Shown in pieces: positions 9,005 to 18,483 of a DNA stretch of 64,000 nucleotides (positions within the stretch are counted from its first letter, which is position 1; each line of letters opens with the position of its first letter). The stretch covers positions 310,001 to 374,000 of the forward strand of contig NC_009792.1 of NCBI RefSeq assembly GCF_000018045.1, written 5' to 3'. The notes beneath the pieces are model-generated. The model saw nothing but the letters and a program-made list of their open reading frames with translations, made no database searches and was not told the DNA's origin. Source of the DNA: Citrobacter koseri ATCC BAA-895. GTDB lineage: Bacteria; Pseudomonadota; Gammaproteobacteria; Enterobacterales; Enterobacteriaceae. Both the position numbers and the translations under genes were made by a program.

Positions 9005-10999
9005 TTACGCTTTAAGCACCTTATGCGCTTTTTCGACGATATTCTCGACCGTAAAGCCGAAATAAGGGAATAGTTTTTCGGCCGGGGCCGATTCGCCATA
9101 TCCCGTCATCCCGACAATCGCGCCTTTCAGCCCGACATATTTGTACCAGTAGTCGGCAATGCCCGCCTCAATCGCCACGCGAGCGGCAACGTTCGACGGC
9201 AGCACGGATTCGCGATACGCCTCATCCTGAGCATCAAAAATATCCGTCGAAGGCAGGGACACCACCCGGACGTTATGGCCTTCTCCGGTCAGCTTTTCCG
9301 CCGCCAGTAGGGTGATTTCCATTTCAGACCCGGTGGCAATCAGGATCACATCCGGCTTACCGCCGCTGTCTTTCAGCACATAACCACCACGGGCGATCTC
9401 CTTCACCTGCTCCGGGGTACGCTCCACCTGCGCCAGATTCTGCCTTGAGAGAATCAGCGCCGTCGGGCCGGTATGGCGCTCAACCGCCAGCTTCCAGCCG
9501 ACTGCTGCCTCAACCTGATCGCACGGACGCCAGGTGCTGAAATTCGGCGTCAGACGCAGGCTGGCCAGTTGCTCCACGGCCTGGTGCGTCGGCCCATCTT
9601 CACCCAGCCCGATAGAGTCGTGGGTATAAACCATGATCTGCCGGGCTTTCATCAACGCCGCCATTCGCGCCGCGTTACGGGCGTATTCCACAAACATCAG
9701 GAAGGTCGCGGTGTAAGGCACAAATCCGCCGTGGTGGGCAATGCCGTTGGCAATGGCCGTCATACCAAATTCGCGCACGCCGTAGTGAATGTAATTCCCG
9801 GCCGGATCTTCTTTCAGCGACGTCGAACCTTTCCAGATAGTCAGGTTACTGGGCGCGAGATCCGCCGAGCCGCCGAGCAGTTCCGGCAGTATTGGGCCGT
9901 AGGCGTTCAGCGTATTTTGCGATGCCTTGCGGGTGGCGATTTTGGCCGGGTTGGCCTGCAATTCAGCAATGTATTTTCGCGTCGTGGTTTCCCAGGACTC
10001 TGGCAACTCGCCGCGCATTCGTCGGGTAAACGCTCTTGCCAGATCGGGATACGCTTTCTGATACGCCGCGAACTTCTCCTGCCATGCCTGCTGCGCTTTT
10101 TCCCCTTTTTCACGCGCATCCCAGGCACGGTAAATCTCTTTCGGGATCTCAAAAGCAGGGTGATGCCAGCCCAGTTTCTGGCGGGTCAGCGCCACTTCTT
10201 CTTCTCCCAGCGCCGCACCGTGAGACTCCTCTTTCCCGGCTTTATTCGGTGAGCCGAAGCCGATTACCGTCCGGCAAATAATCAACGACGGTTTGTCTTT
10301 CACACTCTGCGCTTCAAGAATCGCTTTCTTCACGGCTTCGGGATCGTGCCCGTCGATCTCATGCACTACATGCCAGTGATACGCTTCGAACCGTTTGGCG
10401 GTATCGTCGGTAAACCAGCCTTCGGTTTCGCCATCAATTGAGATGCCGTTGTGATCGTAGAAGCCGATTAGCTTGCCCAACCCCAGCGTACCCGCCAGCG
10501 AGCAGACTTCGTGCGAAATCCCCTCCATCAGGCAGCCATCGCCCATAAAGACATACGTGTAGTGATCGACGATGTCATGATCGGGCTGATTAAACTGCGC
10601 GGCCAGCGTGCGTTCGGCAATCGCCAGACCGACGGCGTTCGCCAGTCCCTGACCCAATGGCCCGGTGGTGGTTTCAACGCCTGGCGTATAGCCGATTTCC
10701 GGGTGTCCCGGCGTTTTTGAATGGAGCTGACGGAAGTTTTTCAGCTCCTCGATTGGCAGATCGTAGCCGGTCAGGTGCAGCAGGCTGTAGAGCAGCATTG
10801 ACGCGTGGCCGTTGGAAAGAATAAAGCGATCGCGGTCATACCAGGTGGGGTCGGTTGGGTTGTGGCGGAGAAAATCATTCCACAGCACTTCAGCAATATC
10901 CGCCATGCCCATCGGCGCGCCGGGATGACCGGAATTGGCTTTTTGTACGGCATCCATACTGAGCGCACGAATGGCATTGGCAAGGTCTTTTCGGGACAT
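9005..10999 (-). CDS. tktB: Transketolase 2
   Basis: A thiamine-diphosphate enzyme of the non-oxidative pentose phosphate pathway that transfers two-carbon ketol units. The 664 residues include the ThDP motif MGDGCLMEGISHEVCSLAG...DHNGISID, the transketolase signature near the N terminus (LSMDAVQKANSGHPGAPMGMADIA), and the pyrimidine-domain segment EFGMTAIANGIAHHGG. In E. coli tktB is the minor, RpoS-dependent isozyme next to talA. Here it is 20 bp downstream of talA on the same strand, so the two should be co-transcribed. The genomic position separates it from tktA. Confidence 0.96.
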   Translation of the reverse strand: MSRKDLANAIRALSMDAVQKANSGHPGAPMGMADIAEVLWNDFLRHNPTDPTWYDRDRFILSNGHASMLLYSLLHLTGYDLPIEELKNFRQLHSKTPGHPEIGYTPGVETTTGPLGQGLANAVGLAIAERTLAAQFNQPDHDIVDHYTYVFMGDGCLMEGISHEVCSLAGTLGLGKLIGFYDHNGISIDGETEGWFTDDTAKRFEAYHWHVVHEIDGHDPEAVKKAILEAQSVKDKPSLIICRTVIGFGSPNKAGKEESHGAALGEEEVALTRQKLGWHHPAFEIPKEIYRAWDAREKGEKAQQAWQEKFAAYQKAYPDLARAFTRRMRGELPESWETTTRKYIAELQANPAKIATRKASQNTLNAYGPILPELLGGSADLAPSNLTIWKGSTSLKEDPAGNYIHYGVREFGMTAIANGIAHHGGFVPYTATFLMFVEYARNAARMAALMKARQIMVYTHDSIGLGEDGPTHQAVEQLASLRLTPNFSTWRPCDQVEAAVGWKLAVERHTGPTALILSRQNLAQVERTPEQVKEIARGGYVLKDSGGKPDVILIATGSEMEITLLAAEKLTGEGHNVRVVSLPSTDIFDAQDEAYRESVLPSNVAARVAIEAGIADYWYKYVGLKGAIVGMTGYGESAPAEKLFPYFGFTVENIVEKAHKVLKA

Positions 11000-11019
11000 A
11001 AATCACTCCGTGGCAAGGT

Positions 11020-11970
11020 TTACAGTTTGGCGGCGAGCAGGTCTTCCAGTTTGCGTTGGTCAACGGCGAACAGGCGGATACCTTCCGACAGTTTCTCAAC
11101 GGCCATCGCGTCCTGATTATGTTCCCAGCGGAATTCCGCTTCGGTCATCGGGGTCGGGCGATGGAACGTCTGCGATGACGGCACCAGTTTGCGGATTACC
11201 GTCTCTTCTTTTTCTTGTAGCGCTTTCAGTAGGTTGGGAGAAATGGTCAGGCGGTCGCAGCCTGTCAGCGCCAGGATTTGCTCGGTGCGACGGAAACTGG
11301 CTCCCATGACGATGGTTTCGTAGCGGTGACGTTTGAAGTAGTCATAGATATTACGTACCGATTTCACCCCCGGATCTTCTTCCACGACGTAGGGGTCCAT
11401 CGGGCTGTGCGCCTGATACCAGTCATAGATACGCCCGACAAACGGCGAAACCAGAAAAACGCCCGCTTCCGCGCAGGCGCGCGCCTGTGCAAAAGAGAAC
11501 AGCAGCGTCAGGTTACAGTTGATGCCTTCTTTCTCCAGCTCTTCCGCCGCCCGTATCCCTTCCCAGGTTGACGCGAGCTTAATTAAAATGCGCGATTTTT
11601 CCACGCCCTGCTGCTGGTAGAGGTCAACCAGGTGGCGGGCCTTCTGCATACTTTTTTCTTTATCGAAGGATAAGCGTGCATCCACTTCCGTAGAGACCCG
11701 TCCGGGGACGATTTTCAGAATTTCCGCACCGAAATTGACGGCCAGTTTATCGCTGGCCTCGGCGACCTGTTGCTCCTGGGTTTTACCGCGTTTCTTGCCC
11801 CAGGCGATCGCGTCATCAATCAAATGGCTGTATTGCGCAAGGCCAGCCGCTTTTAGCAGCAGCGAGGGATTGGTGGTGGCGTCCTGAGGCTGATAATGGC
11901 GAATGGATTCGATATCGCCGCTGTCTGCCACGACAGTGGTGAATTGTTTGATGCCGTCTAACTGGTTCAT
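11020..11970 (-). CDS. talA: Transaldolase A
   Basis: A 316-residue class I aldolase that moves a dihydroxyacetone unit between sedoheptulose-7-phosphate and glyceraldehyde-3-phosphate. The Schiff-base lysine is in ILIKLASTWEGIRAAEELEKEGI, and the N-terminal signature DATTNPSLLLKAAGL is intact. It is the first gene of a talA-tktB unit, an association typical of the stationary-phase pentose phosphate pair in enterobacteria. The ATG is preceded by an AAGGAGT site on the minus strand. It diverges from maeB across 278 bp in which I recognise no specific operator. Confidence 0.96.
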   Translation of the reverse strand: MNQLDGIKQFTTVVADSGDIESIRHYQPQDATTNPSLLLKAAGLAQYSHLIDDAIAWGKKRGKTQEQQVAEASDKLAVNFGAEILKIVPGRVSTEVDARLSFDKEKSMQKARHLVDLYQQQGVEKSRILIKLASTWEGIRAAEELEKEGINCNLTLLFSFAQARACAEAGVFLVSPFVGRIYDWYQAHSPMDPYVVEEDPGVKSVRNIYDYFKRHRYETIVMGASFRRTEQILALTGCDRLTISPNLLKALQEKEETVIRKLVPSSQTFHRPTPMTEAEFRWEHNQDAMAVEKLSEGIRLFAVDQRKLEDLLAAKL

Positions 11971-12248
11971 AGGAAATACTCCTTGAAAAGTAAAGCGTTA
12001 GGTGAGTGCGTTGATTCACACTTCTGAGAAATTCATGCAATACACAACAAAAAAGCATAGCAGACAGGCATGGTAATGCGGGTTTAAGCGGGTAACATGG
12101 ATGCTATAAATTGATAACAAATTCTTTCTTTGAGTAGTGAGAGTATGGCTACCTTCAAAGTTTATGCCGCGCAGGGAGGTGATAATGTGCGGCGCACCAG
12201 AGGTTACCCGCGCCACTTTTTTGATCGATACGTGAAAGGAACAACAAG

Positions 12249-14528
12249 ATGGATGACCAATTAAAACAAAGCGCCCTCGATTTCCACGAATTTCCCGTTC
12301 CAGGTAAAATCCAGGTTTCCCCGACCAAGCCCCTTGCCACACAGCGCGATCTGGCGCTGGCCTATTCGCCAGGCGTAGCGGCGCCGTGTCTTGAAATTGA
12401 AAAAGACCCGCTGGCGGCTTACAAATACACCGCTCGCGGCAATCTGGTCGCGGTGGTCTCTAACGGAACGGCGGTGCTCGGCCTTGGCAACATCGGCGCG
12501 CTGGCCGGTAAACCGGTGATGGAAGGTAAGGGCGTTCTGTTTAAGAAATTCGCGGGCATCGACGTGTTTGATATTGAAGTCGATGAACATAACCCGGATA
12601 AATTCATTGATGTCGTTGCCGCGCTGGAGCCGACGTTCGGCGGGATTAACCTCGAAGATATTAAAGCGCCTGAATGTTTCTATATCGAGCAGAAACTGCG
12701 TGAGCGCATGAATATTCCGGTATTCCATGATGACCAGCACGGAACGGCGATTATCAGCACCGCCGCTATTCTTAACGGCCTGCGCGTGGTGGAAAAAAAT
12801 ATCTCTGACGTGCGGATGGTGGTTTCCGGGGCAGGGGCGGCGGCAATCGCCTGTATGAACCTGCTGGTGGCGTTGGGGATGCAGAAACACAATATCGTGG
12901 TCTGTGACTCGAAAGGCGTTATCTATAAAGATCGCGAACCCAACATGGTGGAGACCAAAGCGGCCTATGCGGTGGTGGATGACGGCAAACGCACGCTGGA
13001 TGATGTGATCGACGGGGCAGACATTTTCCTGGGCTGTTCCGGCCCGAAAGTGCTGACCCAGGAGATGGTGAAAAAAATGGCGCGTGCGCCGATGATCCTG
13101 GCGCTGGCGAACCCGGAGCCGGAAATTCTGCCGCCGCTGGCGAAAGAAGTGCGTTCAGACGCCATCATTTGTACCGGACGTTCCGACTATCCGAACCAGG
13201 TCAACAACGTGCTCTGCTTCCCGTTTATCTTCCGTGGCGCGCTGGATGTCGGCGCAACCGCGATCAACGAAGAGATGAAACTGGCGGCGGTACACGCCAT
13301 TGCTGAACTGGCGCACGCCGAACAAAGTGAAGTGGTCGCTTCCGCCTATGGCGATCAGGACTTGAGCTTCGGCCCGGAATACATCATTCCAAAACCGTTC
13401 GACCCGCGCCTGATTGTGAAGATTGCGCCTGCCGTGGCGAAAGCGGCGATGGATTCCGGCGTGGCGACGAGGCCGATCGCTGATTTCGATGCCTACATCG
13501 ATAAGCTGACCGAATTTGTCTACAAAACCAACCTGTTCATGAAGCCAATCTTCTCTCTGGCCCGTAAAGCGCCGAAGCGCGTAGTGCTGGCGGAAGGGGA
13601 AGAGGCGCGTGTCCTGCATGCGACGCAGGAGCTGATTACGTTAGGTCTGGCGAAACCGATCCTGATTGGTCGCCCGAGCGTGATCGAAATGCGTATTCAG
13701 AAGCTGGGGCTACAGATCAAATCGGGTGTGGATTTCGAGATCGTCAACAATGAATCCGATCCGCGCTTCAAAGAGTACTGGGGTGAATACTATAAGATCA
13801 TGAAACGCCGTGGTGTGACGCAGGAACAGGCGCAGCGGGCGGTGATCAGCAATACCACGGTGATTGGCGCGATCATGGTTCTGCGCGGTGAAGCGGATGC
13901 GATGATCTGCGGCACCATCGGCGAATACCACGAACACTTCAGCGTGGTGCAGGAACTGTTTGGCTACCGTGAGGGTGTCCACGCGGCGGGGGCGATGAAC
14001 GCCTTGCTGTTGCCGAGCGGCAACACCTTTATCGCCGACACCTATGTCAATGACGATCCGACGCCGGAGCAACTGGCGGAAATTACGTTAATGGCTGCGG
14101 AAACGGTGCGCCGCTTTGGTATTGAGCCGAAGGTGGCGCTGTTGTCGCATTCCAACTTTGGTTCGTCTAAGTCTGTCGCTGCTTGCAAAATGCGTCAGAC
14201 GCTGGAGTTAGTACGCGAGCGCGCGCCTGAGCTGATGATCGACGGCGAAATGCACGGTGATGCCGCGCTGGTTGAAAGTATTCGCAACGACAGGATGCCG
14301 GACAGCCCGCTGAAAGGGGCGGCGAATATTTTAATTATGCCTAACGTGGAGGCCGCGCGTATTAGTTACAACTTACTGCGTGTCTCCAGCTCGGAAGGCG
14401 TGACGGTAGGGCCGGTATTGATGGGCGTTGCCAAACCGGTGCATGTATTAACGCCGATCGCTTCTGTTCGCCGTATCGTTAATATGGTGGCGCTGGCGGT
14501 GGTCGAAGCGCAAACGCAGCCACTGTAA
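12249..14528 (+). CDS. maeB: NADP-dependent malic enzyme MaeB with phosphotransacetylase-like C-terminal domain
   Basis: MaeB decarboxylates malate to pyruvate with reduction of NADP. The 759-residue protein is the long, two-domain type. The N-terminal ~430 residues are the malic enzyme domain (catalytic region YSPGVAAPCLEIEKDP, dinucleotide motif VVSGAGAAAIACMNLLVALG). The C-terminal ~330 residues resemble phosphotransacetylase (VLAEGEEARVLHATQELI, SHSNFGSSKSVAACKM) and are regulatory in E. coli. The ATG follows GAAAGGAACAACAAG. A strong terminator follows at 14549-14572, so transcription ends before the eut operon. Confidence 0.96.
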   Translation: MDDQLKQSALDFHEFPVPGKIQVSPTKPLATQRDLALAYSPGVAAPCLEIEKDPLAAYKYTARGNLVAVVSNGTAVLGLGNIGALAGKPVMEGKGVLFKKFAGIDVFDIEVDEHNPDKFIDVVAALEPTFGGINLEDIKAPECFYIEQKLRERMNIPVFHDDQHGTAIISTAAILNGLRVVEKNISDVRMVVSGAGAAAIACMNLLVALGMQKHNIVVCDSKGVIYKDREPNMVETKAAYAVVDDGKRTLDDVIDGADIFLGCSGPKVLTQEMVKKMARAPMILALANPEPEILPPLAKEVRSDAIICTGRSDYPNQVNNVLCFPFIFRGALDVGATAINEEMKLAAVHAIAELAHAEQSEVVASAYGDQDLSFGPEYIIPKPFDPRLIVKIAPAVAKAAMDSGVATRPIADFDAYIDKLTEFVYKTNLFMKPIFSLARKAPKRVVLAEGEEARVLHATQELITLGLAKPILIGRPSVIEMRIQKLGLQIKSGVDFEIVNNESDPRFKEYWGEYYKIMKRRGVTQEQAQRAVISNTTVIGAIMVLRGEADAMICGTIGEYHEHFSVVQELFGYREGVHAAGAMNALLLPSGNTFIADTYVNDDPTPEQLAEITLMAAETVRRFGIEPKVALLSHSNFGSSKSVAACKMRQTLELVRERAPELMIDGEMHGDAALVESIRNDRMPDSPLKGAANILIMPNVEAARISYNLLRVSSSEGVTVGPVLMGVAKPVHVLTPIASVRRIVNMVALAVVEAQTQPL

Positions 14529-14548
14529 TTTCACTTTAATTCATTCCG

Positions 14549-14572
14549 GCGCGGGGTTCCCCGCGCTTTTTT
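14549..14572 (+). terminator. Rho-independent terminator of maeB
   Basis: A perfect GC-rich hairpin, GCGCGGGG-TT-CCCCGCGC, is followed by six T residues 20 bp after the maeB stop. It isolates maeB from the eut operon. Confidence 0.92.
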
Positions 14573-14587
14573 ATTTCCTCCTTTCTT

Positions 14588-14603
14588 AGTGATCTACTTC
14601 ACC
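14588..14603 (+). promoter_or_regulatory. Candidate CRP site of the eut promoter
   Basis: The sequence AGTGA-TCTACT-TCACC is a good match to TGTGA-N6-TCACA. It is centred about 92 bp upstream of the eutS ATG. Salmonella eut expression is known to need Crp and EutR. I could not place a convincing EutR site or -10 element. Confidence 0.6.
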
Positions 14604-14687
14604 TTTTAAATCTGCTTGCCGAATTTTGTTATTTACTCTGACAAAAAATTGCCACGATGAGGTCAGTTTCAGCGGAGGCGGTGAGCA

Positions 14688-15023
14688 ATGGATAAAGAAC
14701 GCATTATTCAGGAATTTGTGCCGGGGAAACAGGTCACGCTGGCGCATCTGATTGCCCACCCGGGTGAAGAACTGGCGAAAAAGATCGGCGTTCCCGAAGC
14801 GGGCGCCATCGGCATCATGACGCTAACGCCAGGGGAAACGGCGATGATCGCGGGCGATTTAGCCATGAAAGCCGCCGATGTTCATATCGGTTTTCTCGAT
14901 AGATTCAGCGGCGCGCTGGTGATTTATGGCTCCGTTGGCGCCGTCGAGGAAGCCTTATTGCAAACGGTCAGCGGGCTGGGACGCTTATTAAATTTCACGT
15001 TGTGCGAATTAACAAAAAGTTAA
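14688..15023 (+). CDS. eutS: Ethanolamine microcompartment shell protein EutS
   Basis: A 111-residue BMC-domain shell protein of the circularly permuted, bent-hexamer EutS/PduU type, thought to form edges of the compartment. It is first in the eut operon. The sequence (MDKERIIQEFVPGKQVTLAHLIAHPGEELAKKIG...GFLDRFSGALVIYGSVGAVEEAL) is nearly the Salmonella/E. coli protein. The start is an ATG preceded by AGCGGAGG. eutP follows after 13 bp. Confidence 0.97.
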   Translation: MDKERIIQEFVPGKQVTLAHLIAHPGEELAKKIGVPEAGAIGIMTLTPGETAMIAGDLAMKAADVHIGFLDRFSGALVIYGSVGAVEEALLQTVSGLGRLLNFTLCELTKS

Positions 15024-15036
15024 TTGGGGGGCGGTA

Positions 15037-15516
15037 ATGAAACGTATTGCGTTTGTCGGCACCGTTGGCGCGGGGAAAACAACGCTTTTTAACGCCTTGC
15101 AGGGAAATTATTCCCTCGCCCGAAAAACACAAGCCGTGGAATTTAATGACAACGGCGATATCGATACGCCGGGAGAATATTTTAGCCATCCTCGCTGGTA
15201 TCACGCCTTAATTACCACGCTACAGGATGTGGATACGCTGATTTATGTACATGCGGCAAATGACCGCGAAAGTCGCTTACCCGCCGGGTTATTGGATATT
15301 GGCGCCAGTAAACGACACATCGCCGTCATCAGCAAAACGGACATGCCGGATGCCGACGTCGCCGCCGCGCGACAGCTACTGAGCGGGCTGGGATTTCAGG
15401 AGCCGATTTTCGAGCTCAACAGCCATGACCCGCAAAGTGTGCAGCACCTGGTGGATTATCTGGCAGCACTCACCGAACAGGAGGAAGGCGCAGGTGAAGA
15501 AACTCATCACAGCTAA
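15037..15516 (+). CDS. eutP: EutP, GTPase-like acetate kinase
   Basis: A 159-residue P-loop protein of the EutP/PduV family. The Walker A motif GTVGAGKT is at residues 8-15, and a G4-like motif SKTD lies near residue 110. In Salmonella EutP has been reported to have acetate kinase activity, with a suggested link to the shell or its positioning. It overlaps eutQ by 23 bp, implying translational coupling. Confidence 0.94.
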   Translation: MKRIAFVGTVGAGKTTLFNALQGNYSLARKTQAVEFNDNGDIDTPGEYFSHPRWYHALITTLQDVDTLIYVHAANDRESRLPAGLLDIGASKRHIAVISKTDMPDADVAAARQLLSGLGFQEPIFELNSHDPQSVQHLVDYLAALTEQEEGAGEETHHS

Positions 15517-16183
15517 CGATATTCGTGCGGCTCACGCACGCGGCGAACAGGAAATGTCGGTTGTTCTGCGCGCCAGCATCATTACCCCGGAAGCCCGCGA
15601 AGTTGCGGAACTGCTGGACTTCACGATCGTGGAATGCGACGAATCGGCACCGGCTGTCGCGCCGGTGGAAGACGCGAAAACCGAAAGTCAGCGCATTCGT
15701 GAAACCATTATCGCGCAACTGCCGGAAGGGCAATTTACCGAAAGCCTGGTCGCGCAACTGATGGACAAAGTGATGAAGGAAAAACAGTCGCTGGAGCAGG
15801 CTGACATGCAGCCGGGCTTTAAGTCGGTCACTGGCAAGGGCGGCGTAAAAGTGATCGACGGCAGCAGCGTGAAGTTTGGTCGCTTCGACGGCGCGCAGCC
15901 CCACTGCGTCGGCTTAACGGATTTGGTCACCGACAAGGACGGCAGCAGCATGGCAGCCGGGTTCATGCAGTGGGATAACGCGTTTTTCCCGTGGACGCTG
16001 AACTACGACGAGATCGATATGGTACTGGAGGGCGAACTGCATGTGCGTCATGAAGGCGAAACCATGATCGCGAAAGCCGGGGACGTGATGTTTATCCCGA
16101 AAGGCTCCAGCATTGAGTTTGGCACACCGTCGACCGTGCGCTTCTTATACGTTGCCTGGCCTGCGAACTGGCAGTCCTGCTAA
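15494..16183 (+). CDS. eutQ: EutQ, cupin-fold acetate kinase
   Basis: A 229-residue protein with a variable N-terminal half and a C-terminal cupin domain (DEIDMVLEGELHVRHEGETMIAKAGDVMFIPKGSSIEFG). EutQ has acetate kinase activity and is needed for normal compartment assembly in Salmonella. The longer reading frame begins at 15425, but the GTG at 15494 (VKKLITANDIRAAHARGEQ) matches the annotated start in relatives and is preceded by GGAGGAAGGCGCAG. It is translationally coupled to eutP by overlap. Confidence 0.94.
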   Translation: MKKLITANDIRAAHARGEQEMSVVLRASIITPEAREVAELLDFTIVECDESAPAVAPVEDAKTESQRIRETIIAQLPEGQFTESLVAQLMDKVMKEKQSLEQADMQPGFKSVTGKGGVKVIDGSSVKFGRFDGAQPHCVGLTDLVTDKDGSSMAAGFMQWDNAFFPWTLNYDEIDMVLEGELHVRHEGETMIAKAGDVMFIPKGSSIEFGTPSTVRFLYVAWPANWQSC

Positions 16184-16192
16184 GGCGGATGT

Positions 16193-16996
16193 ATGAAGGA
16201 TTTCATTACCGAAGCATGGCTCAGAGCGAATCATACGCTCAGCGAAGGGGCGGAGATCCATCTTCCCGCTGACGCTCGCCTGACGCCATCTGCCCGGGAA
16301 TTGCTGGAAAGCCGCCATTTGCGCATCAAGTTTCTGGATGAGCAAGGCCGTCTTTTTGTCGATGACGATGAGCAGCAATTACAGCCGGTGCACGGTTTGA
16401 CCAGCAGCGATACGCACCCTAAGGCGTGCTGCGAACTGTGTCGCCAGCCGGTGGCAAAAAAGCCCGATACGCTGACCCACCTGACCGCCGACAAAATGGT
16501 TGCGAAAAGCGATCCGCGCCTGGGATTTCGCGCCGCGCTGGACAGCACCATCGCGCTGGTGGTGTGGCTGCAAATTGAGTTGCCGGAGCAGTGGCAACCC
16601 TGGCTTGCTGACATTCGTTCCCGCCTGGGCAACATCATGCGTGCCGATGCGATGGATGAACCGCTGGCCGCGCAGGCCATTGTGGGGCTAAACGAGGACG
16701 AATTGCATCGTCTGTCCCATCAGCCGCTGCGCTATCTCGATCACGATCATCTGGTGCCGGAAGCCAGCCACGGCCGCGATGCCGCGCTGCTGAATTTGCT
16801 GCGTACCAAAGTGCGTGAGACGGAAGTCGTGGCCGCTCAGGTCTTTATCACCCGCAATTTTGACGTGCTGCGCCCGGATCTTCTACAGGCGTTGAACCGC
16901 CTCTCCAGTACGGTCTACGTGATGATGATTTTGTGCGTGACGAAGCATCCGCTCACCGTCAGCCAGATTCAACAGCGACTGGGAGGGGAGCAATGA
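16193..16996 (+). CDS. eutT: Cobalamin adenosyltransferase EutT
   Basis: Converts cobalamin to adenosylcobalamin, the cofactor of EutBC. The 267-residue protein carries the EutT metal motif: His67, then Cys79, Cys80 and Cys83 (THPKACCELC), the HX11CCX2C arrangement that binds Fe or Zn. An N-terminal ~60-residue region precedes it. The stop codon overlaps the eutD start (ATGA), so the two are coupled. Confidence 0.95.
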   Translation: MKDFITEAWLRANHTLSEGAEIHLPADARLTPSARELLESRHLRIKFLDEQGRLFVDDDEQQLQPVHGLTSSDTHPKACCELCRQPVAKKPDTLTHLTADKMVAKSDPRLGFRAALDSTIALVVWLQIELPEQWQPWLADIRSRLGNIMRADAMDEPLAAQAIVGLNEDELHRLSHQPLRYLDHDHLVPEASHGRDAALLNLLRTKVRETEVVAAQVFITRNFDVLRPDLLQALNRLSSTVYVMMILCVTKHPLTVSQIQQRLGGEQ

Positions 16997-18009
16997 TCAT
17001 TGAACGTTGCCGCGAACAGGCCTTACGCGCGCCCGCCAGGGTGGTCTTCCCGGATGCGCTGGATGTCCGTGTCCTGAAGGCGGCGCACTATCTGCAACGG
17101 CATGGTCTGGCGCGACCGGTTCTTGTCACCAGCCCGTTTGCGCTACGCCAGTTTGCGCTCACTCACCGTATCGCGATGGATGGCATTCAGGTGATTGACC
17201 CACAGAGCAATCTGTCTATGCGCGAGGTGTTCGCCGGGCGCTGGCTGGCGCGGGCGGGAGAGAAAACACCGCCGGATGCGCTGGAAAAACTGAACGACCC
17301 GCTGATGTTCGCCGCCGCGATGGTGAGCGCAGGTCATGCCGATGTGTGCATTGCCGGCAACCTCTCTTCGACAGCGAACGTGCTACGGGCAGGGCTACGC
17401 CTGATCGGTTTGCAGCCGGGCTGCAAAACGCTGTCGTCGATCTTCCTGATGCTGCCGCAGTACACCGGGCAGGCGCTGGGATTCGCCGATTGCAGCGTGG
17501 TGCCGCAACCCACGGCGGCGCAACTGGCGGATATCGCCATCGCCAGCGCGCAGACCTGGCGAACCATTACTGGAGAGGAGCCTCGGGTCGCCATGCTGTC
17601 GTTCTCCAGTCATGGCAGCGCGCGTCACCCCAATGTCGCCAATGTGCAGCAGGCGACAGAGATCGTTCGTGAGCGCGCGCCGGATTTGATTGTTGACGGC
17701 GAGTTGCAGTTCGACGCCGCTTTTGTCCCGGACGTCGCCGCGCAAAAAGCGCCCGCCAGTCCGTTACAGGGCAAAGCCAATGTGATGGTCTTTCCGTCAC
17801 TGGAAGCGGGCAACATTGGCTACAAAATCGCCCAGCGTCTGGGAGGATATCGCGCCGTTGGGCCGCTGATTCAGGGGCTTGCCGCACCGCTTCACGATCT
17901 CTCCCGAGGCTGTAGCGTACAGGAAATTATCGAACTGGCGTTGGTGGCAGCAGTGCCGCGCCAGACTGACGTGAGTCGTGAACACGACTCGCAAACACTG
18001 GTTGTATAA
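16993..18009 (+). CDS. eutD: Phosphotransacetylase EutD
   Basis: Converts acetyl-CoA from EutE to acetyl-phosphate and recycles CoA. The 338-residue protein is a single PTA domain (MIIERCREQALRAPARVVFPDALD; SFSSHGSARHPNVANVQQATEIVRERAPDLIVDGELQFDAAF). The upstream ATG at 16933 lies inside eutT. The ATG at 16993 matches family starts and has GGGAGGGG before it. The spacing to eutM is 39 bp. Confidence 0.96.
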   Translation: MIIERCREQALRAPARVVFPDALDVRVLKAAHYLQRHGLARPVLVTSPFALRQFALTHRIAMDGIQVIDPQSNLSMREVFAGRWLARAGEKTPPDALEKLNDPLMFAAAMVSAGHADVCIAGNLSSTANVLRAGLRLIGLQPGCKTLSSIFLMLPQYTGQALGFADCSVVPQPTAAQLADIAIASAQTWRTITGEEPRVAMLSFSSHGSARHPNVANVQQATEIVRERAPDLIVDGELQFDAAFVPDVAAQKAPASPLQGKANVMVFPSLEAGNIGYKIAQRLGGYRAVGPLIQGLAAPLHDLSRGCSVQEIIELALVAAVPRQTDVSREHDSQTLVV

Positions 18010-18048
18010 AGGTCCCGTCTGGACCCCCTTACCGAAGAGGAAAACACA

Positions 18049-18339
18049 ATGGAAGCATTAGGAATGATTGAAACCCGGGGCCTGGTTGCACTGATTGAGG
18101 CCTCTGATGCGATGGTTAAAGCAGCACGCGTGAAACTGGTTGGCGTGAAGCAGATTGGCGGCGGTCTGGTCACCGCGATGGTGCGTGGCGATGTGGCAGC
18201 GTGCAAAGCCGCTACTGATGCCGGCGCCGCAGCGGCGCAGCGCATTGGCGAACTGGTTTCCGTACACGTCATTCCGCGCCCGCACGGCGATCTGGAAGAG
18301 GTGTTCCCGATCAGCTTCAAAGGTGACAGCAATATCTAA
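18049..18339 (+). CDS. eutM: Major microcompartment shell protein EutM
   Basis: A 96-residue canonical single BMC-domain protein that forms flat hexamers, the main facets of the shell. Typical sequence: MEALGMIETRGLVALIEASDAMVKAARVKLVG...VTAMVRGDVAACKAATDAGAAAA. The short C-terminal tail ends FKGDSNI. SD AAGAGGAAA precedes the ATG. A REP pair lies directly downstream, before eutN. Confidence 0.97.
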   Translation: MEALGMIETRGLVALIEASDAMVKAARVKLVGVKQIGGGLVTAMVRGDVAACKAATDAGAAAAQRIGELVSVHVIPRPHGDLEEVFPISFKGDSNI

Positions 18340-18362
18340 GCTGGATGGCTACGTCTGATCGT

Positions 18363-18446
18363 GTAGGCCGGAGAAGACGCAAACGCGTCGCCATCCGGCA
18401 ATGAGATGGCATCGATGCCGGATGGCGCCTCGCTTATCCGGCCTAC
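18363..18446. repeat. REP/BIME pair inside the eut operon (eutM-eutN)
   Basis: Two inverted REP units (GTAGGCCGGAGAAG...CGCCATCCGGC and GCCGGATGGCG...CTTATCCGGCCTAC) sit in the 144-bp gap between eutM and eutN. Such an element inside an operon can act as a 3' stabiliser for the upstream message and may lower expression of distal genes. Confidence 0.9.
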
Positions 18447-18483
18447 AGTTTCGGCACGCAACACACAACACATGGAGGCGGGT

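Noticed and set aside
11971..12248. Gap between talA and maeB searched for a small RNA or gene
   Set aside because: Only short frames without ribosome sites and no hairpin-plus-U tract were found; it is probably two divergent promoters.
12261..12890. 209-codon minus-strand frame at the start of maeB
   Set aside because: Antisense shadow of the conserved malic enzyme domain.
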